Assembly: GCA_934636435.1 (NCBI GenBank)
Contig: CAKUAQ010000048.1
Location: forward strand, 1-12,872
Length of the DNA stretch: 12,872 bases
DNA from: an uncultured Eubacteriales bacterium
Lineage (GTDB): Bacteria > Bacillota > Clostridia > Oscillospirales > Acutalibacteraceae
Reading direction: 5' to 3'
Under the pieces are notes generated by a model, which worked only from the letters and a program-made list of their open reading frames with translations, was not told the DNA's origin and did no database searches. Shown in pieces: positions 1 to 5,405 of this stretch. The position numbers and the translations under genes are program-made. Each line of letters opens with the position of its first letter. Position 1 is the stretch's first letter.

Positions 1-1107
1 TACCTGCCCGGGATCGTTGGTACTGGGCTGCGTGACCACATCGCCGTTGACCAGCATGATGGGCATCCCCATCATCATCACCGCCCAAACCCCGGCGGAG
101 ACCGTTCGGTTGATGGCGATCTGGTTCGGAATCAGATAGGGGATCTCGCTGCTGCCGTAGGCCTGTCCCCGCTGTTCCTCCCAGCGGAACAGGCTCAGAG
201 GGTACAGCCGCAGTCCCGTATCCCAGGCCGCGCGCAGCTCCACGCCCCGGCATACCCGCTGGGCATAGACCCGGCAGCTTTCGCCGTCCTCGCCCCATTC
301 CTTCCAGAATCGGGTGAGCACGGTGGCATGCCCGGCGGCATCTGTGCCGCCCTCGTCCGGCCGGATGCGGTCCCAGTCGGCGCAGCCCGAGCGCCGTGCC
401 TCCCGGCGCAGCTGAGCCACCGGCTTACGCTGAGCGATGAGGACAGACGGCTGCTCCTGTATATCCTCCAGCGTGGGATCCTCCACATAGACCTGCTCGA
501 TATCCAGCACCTCGCAGGCGATGTCGCCCCGGATGGGCGTGCTGCCGGCGCGGTCGGCATACAGACCGGTGCGCACCCGGTCGTCCCAATAGGTATACAG
601 CACCCCCGTGCCGGTGACATAGGCGTTGCGCAGCGCCCGCCGCCCCAGAACATCCAGTCCCAGTCGGCGGCCGGTGGTCAGGAAATAATCCGTCAGCGCT
701 CCGGCCACGGCCTGTGCCTCCTCGGCCGGGGTCAGGGTCTCGCATTCCTCCCCCCGACACAATGCCTGTCGGTAGCGCCGGATCTTTTGCTGCATCGGCA
801 GAGTGTTGGGCACCCCTTCGGCGGTAAACTGTACCGACGTGGGGGTGGAGCCGACCACCGCCATTTTGTATTCGCCGATGCGGCGGATGACGTTGTGGCG
901 CACCAGCGGACGACTGTCGCCGCAGTGGACGCCCTGCCACTGGTCGCCGGAATAGAACCGCTCATTGATGCGGTTTTGCTCAAACATCCCATGGGCGCCC
1001 AAACTGCGTTTGTAGGCGATGCCCGCCTCAAATTGGCGAAAGACCTTCTCCGGGAGCAGTCCCGTCGGCGCCTCGGCCTGCGGAGTGCCGTTTGTTTTCT
1101 GCATCAT
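1..1107 (-). CDS. Phage portal protein, N-terminal part (runs off window)
   Basis: The frame is open from an ATG at 1107 to the window edge: 369 codons without a stop, C-terminus missing. Portal proteins form the dodecameric ring at the capsid vertex through which DNA is pumped and to which terminase docks. Visible support is an early segment reading QNRINERFYSGDQWQG, then RPLVRHNVIRRIGEYKMAVV at about residues 65-85, a pattern I associate with portals of clostridial prophages, together with its place downstream of terL. A segment GSSEIPYLIPNQIAINRTVS near residues 322-341 also fits. A second ATG directly follows the first; GGAAGGAAGGA lies a few bases upstream, so the start is well supported. 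It is probably co-transcribed with the terminase genes. Portal subfamily is not resolved and capsid/protease genes should follow to the left. Confidence 0.8.
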   Translation of the reverse strand, partial: MMQKTNGTPQAEAPTGLLPEKVFRQFEAGIAYKRSLGAHGMFEQNRINERFYSGDQWQGVHCGDSRPLVRHNVIRRIGEYKMAVVGSTPTSVQFTAEGVPNTLPMQQKIRRYRQALCRGEECETLTPAEEAQAVAGALTDYFLTTGRRLGLDVLGRRALRNAYVTGTGVLYTYWDDRVRTGLYADRAGSTPIRGDIACEVLDIEQVYVEDPTLEDIQEQPSVLIAQRKPVAQLRREARRSGCADWDRIRPDEGGTDAAGHATVLTRFWKEWGEDGESCRVYAQRVCRGVELRAAWDTGLRLYPLSLFRWEEQRGQAYGSSEIPYLIPNQIAINRTVSAGVWAVMMMGMPIMLVNGDVVTQPSTNDPGQV

Positions 1108-1170
1108 GTTATCCTTCCTTCCCGACGGCAAGGCCGGACCCTGCCGCCCCGTTTGCTTTGACAGTATTCG

Positions 1171-1356
1171 CTATCGTACCGTATCATTCTTTGCTGCGGG
1201 CATTTCCGACCCATCGTAGATCAGAAAATGGCGCATTTGCTGCCACTGGGCAGTCTGGCGGCGGCGCAGCCGCCATCCCCCGCTCCGGCTCCGTCGCTGC
1301 ACAACCCAGAGGGTCAGCCACGGCACACCGCCGCAGAGAAATCCCCATAAAAACAC
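1171..1356 (-). CDS. Small membrane-anchored phage protein, unknown function
   Basis: This 61-aa ORF lies between the terminase large subunit and the portal gene, on the same strand. It starts with GTG at 1356, and AAGGAGG sits six bases upstream with ideal spacing, which is the best argument that it is real. Residues 2-19 (FLWGFLCGGVPWLTLWVV) form one hydrophobic segment, followed by a strongly basic stretch with many Arg residues, so an N-in or N-out single-pass membrane topology is possible. I do not recognise a family. An ATG six bases further on in another frame (1348) has poorer spacing and opens a low-complexity Arg/Pro-rich frame, so I prefer the GTG. The stop is TAG, 63 bases before the portal start. 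Confidence 0.5.
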   Translation of the reverse strand: MFLWGFLCGGVPWLTLWVVQRRSRSGGWRLRRRQTAQWQQMRHFLIYDGSEMPAAKNDTVR

Positions 1357-1382
1357 GATCTCCCTCCTTTTCGTTTTGTCTG

Positions 1383-1493
1383 TTATGTGCTATGTGCCCC
1401 CGGCCGCAGGACCGGCCGATCTCCCCGTCCCGGCTGCATCCGACCGGCGCGGCCGGGATATAAGGCGCCCCCTTTGACCGCCCCGGCCGCCAT
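1383..1493 (-). CDS. Possible 36-aa ORF between terL and the small membrane protein
   Basis: This short frame starts at ATG 1493 and ends at TAA 1385-1383. A GAAGGG element lies about nine bases upstream. Codon third positions are mostly G/C, as in the neighbouring real genes, and the frame fills most of the gap after terL. The product is Gly/Arg/Pro-rich with no recognisable domain. Another frame opens with an ATG overlapping the terL stop and cannot be excluded. This is a weak call: the 165-base gap between terL and the next gene may simply be non-coding. Confidence 0.22.
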   Translation of the reverse strand: MAAGAVKGGALYPGRAGRMQPGRGDRPVLRPGAHST

Positions 1494-1521
1494 CGGTACG
1501 CACCCTTCCCGTCACCGCCCA

Positions 1522-2790
1522 TCATCCGCCCCACCCGCCGTCGGGTGCGTAGCGGCGCGGCGGCTCCCCGGATGAGTTGGGGCGGGGCAGGTCGTTCATG
1601 GCGTACCGCAGTGCGTCCATGAGATGGTTGTCGCTGTCCACCGGGCGGTTGCAGAATACCCCGTCTCGGCCGCCGCTCTGCCAGCAATAGCTGTTCAGCT
1701 CATCGACGGTGTGAACACAGCGGGGATGCACCACCATACGGTATTCCTGTAAGCGGGCGATCCCGGCGTTGATCGAACCGGCGCCCTTGTCGGCGGCGGT
1801 GAGCCGCCGCAGCCCCAGCCGCCGCAGATCCTCATTGGATTTCGGCTCGGCGCTGTCCGCCCGGATGCGCTCTTTTTGTAGCCCTTTGCGGCAGATCATG
1901 GCGGCGATGTCCCGGTTGAGCATCCGGGTCTCATAGTGCTCGTCATAGATGTACAGAGTCTTGGTCGGCTCCTCCACCGCAGCGGCGATGAAGGCGGTGG
2001 GATCGTTGGCATAGCCGTAATCCAGTCCGAAGATGTGCCGGATGCCGGGCCTGTCCAGCTCCCGCCGGGAAAATTCCCGCACCTCCCAGTTTTCAAATAT
2101 CAGCCCCTCGCTGCGCCCCCATTGTCCCAGCCCCGCCACGGCGTACCGCCGGGGGTTTTCCCGGCGCATCCGCTCAAACAGCTGCCGATCGGTCGCATCC
2201 AGAAATTCGTTGCAGCGATAATCGGTGGTCATCGCCAGCACCTGTGGGTCGAGACGGTCAAAGAACCGACTTTTAAGCCAATGCCCCTCATTCCAGGGAT
2301 TGAAGGTCAGGGTGGTCTGCTTGAATAAGGGCGGCGTCACCACGCCCCGGGGGATGGACAGATCCAGCTTGTCAAAGTCCGCCTCCCGGGCGATCTCAAA
2401 GGCTTCCTCCACCCATACCCAGCAGAGAGTTCCCTGTTCCACCGTGGTGGAGGCCAGCTTTTCCACATTGTCCATGCCCCGGAACAGGATGCGCTGACCG
2501 GTGGGACAGTAGACCAGCTCCAGCGGCTCCTTGCCCGCGCGCCACAGGTGCTCCACCCGCAGCTGCCGGATGGCCCAGCGCAGCTGGGCATAGGTGCTGT
2601 CCGGATGGGTGCGGCAGACCTGCCGCACCGCCAGCAGGTTGGAGCCGGAATATTTCATCATGTGATAGATGTACCACAGAGCGGCGGTGGAGGATTTTTT
2701 GGAGCCCTTGCCGCCCTTGACCACCCGATAGCGGCGGGTGCAATTCCAGAATTTTCGGTAACCGCCCCCCACAATCTCCGGCAGGGACAC
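1522..2790 (-). CDS. Phage terminase large subunit (PBSX/XtmB-like)
   Basis: The packaging motor ATPase and nuclease cuts concatemeric phage DNA and pumps it into the prohead through the portal. From a GTG at 2790 the protein is 422 aa, normal for this family. The N-terminus SLPEIVGGGYRKFW then YRVVKGGKGSKKSST (Walker A, residues 26-33) matches the clostridial PBSX-type pattern. Walker B with catalytic acids is at WVWVEEA (124-130). A probable coupling motif TLTFNPWNE is at 160-168. The RNase H-like nuclease has acidic residues at GLDYGYANDP (D257), ADSAEPK (D312) and DNHLMDALRYA (D387/D392). All key motifs are present. The GTG lies two bases after the stop of the upstream 57-aa gene, implying translational coupling; an in-frame GTG at 2838 would add 16 residues that do not look conserved. 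The start is inferred, the function is secure. Confidence 0.93.
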   Translation of the reverse strand: MSLPEIVGGGYRKFWNCTRRYRVVKGGKGSKKSSTAALWYIYHMMKYSGSNLLAVRQVCRTHPDSTYAQLRWAIRQLRVEHLWRAGKEPLELVYCPTGQRILFRGMDNVEKLASTTVEQGTLCWVWVEEAFEIAREADFDKLDLSIPRGVVTPPLFKQTTLTFNPWNEGHWLKSRFFDRLDPQVLAMTTDYRCNEFLDATDRQLFERMRRENPRRYAVAGLGQWGRSEGLIFENWEVREFSRRELDRPGIRHIFGLDYGYANDPTAFIAAAVEEPTKTLYIYDEHYETRMLNRDIAAMICRKGLQKERIRADSAEPKSNEDLRRLGLRRLTAADKGAGSINAGIARLQEYRMVVHPRCVHTVDELNSYCWQSGGRDGVFCNRPVDSDNHLMDALRYAMNDLPRPNSSGEPPRRYAPDGGWGG

Positions 2791-2792
2791 CC

Positions 2793-2966
2793 TTATGCCC
2801 GGTGCAGATAAGGCTCCATCATGTGTATCGCCTCCCACAGCTCGTCCATTTCCTCCTCCAGTAAAGCGGTGCGCTTGTCGAAAGACAGGCGCTGCTCCGT
2901 CAATTCATCGTACCGTTTTTGCAGCCCCGCCAGGGATTGTCGGTACACCTCGATCAATTCAGCCAT
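2793..2966 (-). CDS. Small coiled-coil phage protein between terS and terL
   Basis: This 57-aa protein starts MAELIEVYRQSLAGLQKRYDEL. It is highly charged and helical with heptad-like Leu spacing through a Glu-rich middle, so it is probably a coiled coil. The ATG at 2966 lies one base after the TAG of the terminase small subunit, and the AGGAGG for this gene lies inside the end of that gene, 15 bases upstream, a long spacing. Its stop is two bases before the terL GTG. The three genes are therefore tightly coupled. Small helical proteins of this kind are common next to terminases in clostridial prophages; a packaging accessory role is inference only. Confidence 0.65.
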   Translation of the reverse strand: MAELIEVYRQSLAGLQKRYDELTEQRLSFDKRTALLEEEMDELWEAIHMMEPYLHRA

Positions 2967-2967
2967 A

Positions 2968-3375
2968 CTACTCAGAAATATCCTCCTCTCGGATAAATAC
3001 CACCGGCGGATACGCGGAGCGTCCCTCCCTTTTTTCGCCGGCATTGTCCTTGTCTTTGTCGTATCCCGCGTTGTTCTTCAGGTACAGCAGATGCATATTG
3101 GCACCGGAGCCGCGCCGCATGGCGTGTTCCACCACACTGGCAGTCGCCTCCCGGTCGGCCCGGATGAGCAGCGCAGCCTTTTGTCTGGCCAGCGGCGTGC
3201 GGGCGGGATATTCCCCCCGGGCGATCTGCCGGAAGAGTGTCAGATCCATGTCCAGCGCCGCCGCCAGCCGTTCGGCGGTCAGCGGCACATCCTGCCCGGC
3301 CGCATATGCCTTGGCCGCTTCGATGGCCGCCCCGATTGACTCGGTCGTGTACCTTGCCAGAGCGTCTCCCCGCAT
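2968..3375 (-). CDS. Probable terminase small subunit (start probably altered by an in-frame TAG)
   Basis: From ATG 3375 this is 135 aa. The small terminase subunit recognises the phage packaging site and regulates the large subunit. Support: immediate position upstream of terL; a possible helix-turn-helix at about residues 35-58 (LTAERLAAALDMDLTLFRQI); and a C-terminal segment LLYLKNNAGYDKDK followed by PPVVFIREEDISE, resembling the ends of TerS proteins from gut Firmicute phages. The ATG at 3375 has only a weak GAGG-type ribosome site. The same frame continues upstream through a TAG (3384-3382) to an ATG at 3423 with a strong ribosome site, which overlaps the stop of the preceding gene. The native product may thus have been 151 aa. 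As it stands, it could be made by reinitiation six bases after the TAG. Confidence 0.7.
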   Translation of the reverse strand: MRGDALARYTTESIGAAIEAAKAYAAGQDVPLTAERLAAALDMDLTLFRQIARGEYPARTPLARQKAALLIRADREATASVVEHAMRRGSGANMHLLYLKNNAGYDKDKDNAGEKREGRSAYPPVVFIREEDISE

Positions 3376-3381
3376 GATCGG

Positions 3382-3423
3382 CTACGCCCCCTCAGAGTTT
3401 GCATTTTGCAACTTTTTGGTCAT
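3382..3423 (-). CDS. 13-codon mini-ORF, likely the severed N-terminus of terS
   Basis: The frame reads MTKKLQNANSEGA then TAG. Its ATG overlaps the TGA of the upstream 67-aa gene (ATGA), and AAGGAGG lies ten bases upstream at 3440-3434, far better than the site in front of the annotated terS start. It is in the same frame as terS: only the TAG, Pro and Ile codons separate them. It therefore looks like the original terS start cut off by a nonsense mutation, or a leader peptide that feeds ribosomes to terS by reinitiation. Codons 5-9 contain the palindrome TTGCAAAATGCAA listed separately. Confidence 0.45.
   Translation of the reverse strand: MTKKLQNANSEGA
3399..3411. promoter_or_regulatory. 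Perfect palindromic operator-like box inside the terS leader
   Basis: TTGCATTTTGCAA is a perfect inverted repeat (TTGCA, three-base centre, TGCAA). Two 12-of-13 copies flank the divergent promoters 600 bases away. The shared sequence suggests a third binding site for the adjacent XRE/S24 repressor, here within transcribed and translated DNA just before terS. A binding role is inference. Confidence 0.5.
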
Positions 3424-3623
3424 GAAAACGGATCCTCCTTTTTTAGTGTCACCAGGATGCAGGGGCATCGTCCCCGATGCCAATGCCAATAGTGAGACTC
3501 CTCCACCCGCACCCCGTCGAAATATACGTCCGACTCCTCCACTGTCCCTTCGGGCAGGTGAAAGAACACCGGAGTATCCGGCGGCATATCGGCGGCCAGA
3601 CGCCGCCATTCCCCGATGCACAC
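3420..3623 (-). CDS. 67-aa unknown protein at the head of the packaging operon
   Basis: It starts with GTG 3623, nine bases after a perfect AAGGAGG (3639-3633), and ends in TGA overlapping the next ATG. The sequence begins MCIGEWRRLAADMPPDTPVF and is acidic in the middle (GTVEESDVYFDG), with a His/Trp cluster SHYWHWHRG followed by RCPCILVTL. It reads like a compact beta-rich domain. I do not recognise a family. The frame stays open upstream to 3881, but that extension is Arg/Gly/Asn-rich with many CGA and AGG codons unlike the neighbours, so I take the GTG with the strong ribosome site. Location suggests an early protein of the packaging operon. Confidence 0.6.
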   Translation of the reverse strand: MCIGEWRRLAADMPPDTPVFFHLPEGTVEESDVYFDGVRVEESHYWHWHRGRCPCILVTLKKEDPFS

Positions 3624-3637
3624 GCTGTTATTCCTCC

Positions 3638-3799
3638 TTACACATCCTGTTCTTTGCCCGGCTGCACGAAAACGCACCGCCGCAAACCGTCCGCCGACGC
3701 CATAGCCGTCCTTCCTGTTACCGCGCCGTTCTCCTCGTTCGCCGTCGTTTCGTCCTCCATCCGGCTCTCGTTCCCGATTCCTGTTGCGCGCCTCGGCAT
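3638..3799 (-). CDS. Possible 53-aa acidic ORF upstream of the 67-aa gene
   Basis: From ATG 3799 the frame includes MEDETTANEENGAVTG and ends LRRCVFVQPGKEQDV, with its TAA overlapping the ribosome site of the next gene. Composition and codon third positions in the last 40 codons resemble a real gene. There is no convincing ribosome site at 3799; internal ATGs at 3760 and 3703 are alternatives, and 3703 has GGAAGGA six bases upstream (a 21-aa product). A competing frame (3718-3840, 40 aa, with GGGAGGAA before its ATG) is very Arg-rich. The true frame cannot be decided by eye. Confidence 0.3.
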   Translation of the reverse strand: MPRRATGIGNESRMEDETTANEENGAVTGRTAMASADGLRRCVFVQPGKEQDV

Positions 3800-3987
3800 T
3801 CTCTACACAGTCCCAAACGTCCGGCGTGCCTCCCCGGCATACGTTCCTCCCGGCTCCCGTCAAACGGTTCGGTCTCGGCACCCTCTGCCGCTTTCTCCTC
3901 CGGCGCTGGCCGGGGCTCTATCTCTGTGCCTGCCGCTGTATCCGCCGCACCCCGATCACCTCCTTCGTTGGTTTGCATCGCTCGGAA
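3718..3987 (-). other. Operon-leader region with unresolved coding frame
   Basis: Downstream of the leftward promoter, one frame (possible ATGs at 4041, 3987 and 3975) reads as an acidic Ala/Glu/Pro-rich segment (GTEIEPRPAPEEKAAEGAE) and then becomes Arg-rich nonsense-like sequence until TAA at 3718. The 4041 ATG lies upstream of the predicted transcription start near 4000, so it would not be on that mRNA. A very strong ribosome site, AAGGAGGTGATC (from 3965), is followed by GTG 3950 but opens only a ten-codon frame. This may be a decayed or frameshifted gene, or a leader with several micro-ORFs. Confidence 0.3.
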
Positions 3988-4006
3988 CATTTGTTCGTCA
4001 CTATCT

Positions 4007-4035
4007 ATTGTAGCCGTATTTCCAGATTCTGTCAA
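4007..4035 (-). promoter_or_regulatory. Strong leftward sigma-A promoter of the packaging operon
   Basis: On the minus strand TTGACA (4035-4030) is followed after exactly 17 bases by TACAAT (4012-4007): a near-consensus vegetative promoter. Transcription should start around 4000 and run into terS, terL and portal. An operator-like box ends one base from the -35, so a bound repressor would probably block it. Confidence 0.8.
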
Positions 4036-4048
4036 TAGCATTTTGCAA
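4036..4048. promoter_or_regulatory. Operator-like box next to the leftward -35
   Basis: TAGCATTTTGCAA matches 12 of 13 bases of the perfect palindrome at 3399-3411. It directly abuts the TTGACA of the packaging-operon promoter. Likely a repressor site by position and repetition; binding is inferred. Confidence 0.55.
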
Positions 4049-4066
4049 CTTTTTTGAGCAAAAATA

Positions 4067-4079
4067 TTGCATTTTGCCA
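4067..4079. promoter_or_regulatory. Operator-like box overlapping the rightward -35
   Basis: TTGCATTTTGCCA matches 12 of 13 bases of the perfect copy at 3399-3411. Its centre lies 31 bases from the centre of the box at 4036-4048, close to three helical turns, so two dimers could sit on one face and cooperate. It contains the -35 of the rightward promoter, consistent with autoregulation. Confidence 0.55.
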
Positions 4080-4095
4080 CGCTCTATGGTATACT
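4067..4095 (+). promoter_or_regulatory. Rightward promoter toward the repressor gene
   Basis: TTGCAT (4067-4072), 17 bases, then TATACT (4090-4095). The start would be near 4102, giving a leader of about 300 nt before the repressor ATG at 4403. The -35 is embedded in an operator-like box. Confidence 0.6.
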
Positions 4096-4168
4096 AAGGG
4101 CCAAGCAATCGGCATACACCCGTTTTTTCGGCTAAGCAACAGCCTTTTCGGCTTGGTTGCTCTCCACT

Positions 4169-4188
4169 CAGAATACGCCGGTATTCTG
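4169..4188. repeat. Perfect inverted repeat, AATAC-N4-GTATT type, copy 1
   Basis: CAGAATAC and GTATTCTG are perfect 8-bp arms around GCCG. It shares the core AATAC-N4-GTATT with a second copy 110 bases downstream. Either a regulator site or an RNA hairpin; repetition of the core favours a protein-binding site (inference). Confidence 0.5.
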
Positions 4189-4281
4189 CGGTCGGGCAAC
4201 CCGCCGCAAAGAAACGCCGTTTGCCGAAAAGCTTCGATCGGATGCGCGAATGTTTTTGGTATGGTCGGTCGAAGAACGCCG

Positions 4282-4297
4282 CAATACTGCCGTATTG
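4282..4297. repeat. Inverted repeat, AATAC-N4-GTATT type, copy 2
   Basis: CAATAC-TGCC-GTATTG has perfect 6-bp arms and lies about 105 bases before the repressor start. Core identical in layout to the copy at 4169-4188. Confidence 0.45.
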
Positions 4298-4402
4298 ACA
4301 GGTGATGAGACAAACAAAACGGGATAACATTCCGTTCCGGGAGCCGTTGTCGCCTGATTGCCTTGTCTAAGCGAAGAACATTGTAAAACGGAGGGAAACC
4401 CT

Positions 4403-5044
4403 ATGCCCGAATGGAATGTGACCGCCCAGCGCCTGCGGCAATGCCGGGAGGAATCCCGCGAGACACTGGATGAGATCGGTCGTCTGACGGGAGTCAATAA
4501 GAGTACCGTTATGCGCTGGGAGCGAGGGGACACCTCCCGCATCAATATGCCCACTCTCTGTTTGCTGGCGCAGCATTACCGGGTGGACCCCCGCTGGCTT
4601 CTGGGGGCTACGGATGAACCGGGCAGCAGCCGGGAACCGGAGCAGGCGGACGTGGTGCCGGTGCCGGTGATCGGCTCGGTGCGCGCCGGATGCGGCGGCA
4701 TCGTCATGGAGGAGGCCATAGGCACCGAGCCGGTGGAACGGTCGATGCTTCACGGCGACGAGGAGTATTTCTGGCTGTCGGTCAGCGGGGATAGCATGAC
4801 GCCGCTCATCAATGACCGGGATCTGGTTCTGGTGCGGCGGCAGGACAGCGTGGACAGCGGCCGCTATGCCGTGGTGCTGGTCAATGGGGAGGAGGGTCTC
4901 GTCAAGCGGGTGGTGTACGGCCCGGACTGGATCGAACTGCAGAGCGTCAATCCCTTTTACCCGCCCCGGCGTTTTGAGGGCGCGCAGGTCACGCAGGTGA
5001 TGGTGGTCGGCCTGGTGGTGGAGAGTAAGCGGAAATATGTATGA
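4403..5044 (+). CDS. Self-cleaving phage repressor (XRE HTH plus S24 peptidase, CI/LexA-like)
   Basis: A 213-aa repressor. Residues 7-68 form an XRE helix-turn-helix (TLDEIGRLTGVNKSTVMRWE contains the recognition helix). A linker leads to a LexA-like S24 domain at about 85-213: cleavage site VRAGCGG with Ala95-Gly96, nucleophile Ser131 in VSGDSMTP, and general base Lys168 in GLVKRV. All autoproteolysis residues are present, so by family knowledge activated RecA should trigger self-cleavage and derepression after DNA damage. ATG 4403 has GGAGG eight bases upstream; the in-frame ATG at 4358 lacks one. It diverges from the packaging operon and probably binds the TTGCA-type boxes between them, making this the lysogeny switch. 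It is the last phage-like gene on the right side. Confidence 0.9.
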   Translation: MPEWNVTAQRLRQCREESRETLDEIGRLTGVNKSTVMRWERGDTSRINMPTLCLLAQHYRVDPRWLLGATDEPGSSREPEQADVVPVPVIGSVRAGCGGIVMEEAIGTEPVERSMLHGDEEYFWLSVSGDSMTPLINDRDLVLVRRQDSVDSGRYAVVLVNGEEGLVKRVVYGPDWIELQSVNPFYPPRRFEGAQVTQVMVVGLVVESKRKYV

Positions 5045-5405
5045 CGCACCGCCGCACCATACCGGGGCATTCCCGCCCATTGGCGCTTGCGCGCCGAAAA
5101 GCCGCCCTTTTTCCGACGGCGCGCCGATCCCCTGCGGGAATGCGCATGTTTCCATCCGGAGAGGCCCCGCCGTCCGCGTCCATTGTTGCCCCCCGCAGCG
5201 GCATTTTACGATCTCCTCCAGCCGCCGCATTTCCGGAGGAAGTCGGTGTGCTCTGCCGGTGCTTGTGCAATCTTTCCAGTATTCCGCCGAAAATTTGGGC
5301 AAAAATTTTAGCCGCCACGGAAAATACCGGTGGAAAATGTCGGCGCTTTATGGTAAAATAGTAGGAAAGAACAATTGAATAGGCTGGAAGGGGTATAACA
5401 GAACT
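5045..5405. other. Intergenic region, likely phage/chromosome junction
   Basis: No convincing gene. An ATG overlapping the repressor stop opens a frame to 5361, but its Arg/Pro/Ser composition is not protein-like. Inverted arms GCGCGCCG (5089-5096) and CGGCGCGC (5117-5124) could form a hairpin after the repressor but no clean U-tract follows. From about 5285 the DNA becomes AT-rich with several GAAAAT-like repeats, then the prs promoter. Phage character ends here, so an attachment-site remnant may lie in this stretch, but none is recognisable without the other end. Confidence 0.5.
5331..5359 (+). promoter_or_regulatory. Probable promoter of the PRPP synthetase gene
   Basis: TGGAAA (5331-5336), 17 bases, TAAAAT (5354-5359), with a TGG immediately before the -10 that fits an extended -10 (TGn). 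The -35 matches consensus at four of six bases. Start near 5366, leader about 40 nt. Confidence 0.55.

Larger units (their letters stand above)
4096..4402 (+). other. Long structured 5' leader of the repressor, no convincing gene
   Basis: About 300 bases without a protein-like frame. Visible structure: direct repeats of TTTTCGGCT at 4125-4133 and 4145-4153; a bulged hairpin at 4136-4160 (GCAAC-AGCC, loop TTTTC, GGCT, TG bulge, GTTGC); a perfect 8-bp palindrome CAGAATAC-GCCG-GTATTCTG at 4169-4188; and a second one, CAATAC-TGCC-GTATTG, at 4282-4297. A TTGACA abuts the second palindrome (4295-4300) but I find no -10 at correct spacing. The region may be an RNA leader, a small RNA, or hold extra operators. 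Confidence 0.5.

Noticed and set aside
2791..2838. Upstream GTG start for the terminase large subunit
   Set aside because: The extra 16 residues overlap the 57-aa gene and have no ribosome site; the family's N-terminus begins at about SLPEIV.
3624..3881. 86-codon upstream extension of the 67-aa phage protein
   Set aside because: Arg/Gly/Asn-rich with CGA and AGG codons unlike neighbours; the perfect ribosome site points to GTG 3623.
2795..4057. A 420-codon plus-strand frame across the terS region
   Set aside because: Ser/Pro/Arg-rich, crosses the divergent promoter, and is opposite genes with proper ribosome sites.
4295..4300. TTGACA before the repressor as a second promoter
   Set aside because: No -10 hexamer occurs at 15-19 bp; the nearest TA-rich sequence is more than 20 bp away.
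5041..5361. Plus-strand frame whose ATG overlaps the repressor stop
   Set aside because: The ATGA overlap is attractive, but the product is Arg/Pro/Ser-rich without any protein-like pattern and covers the prs promoter.
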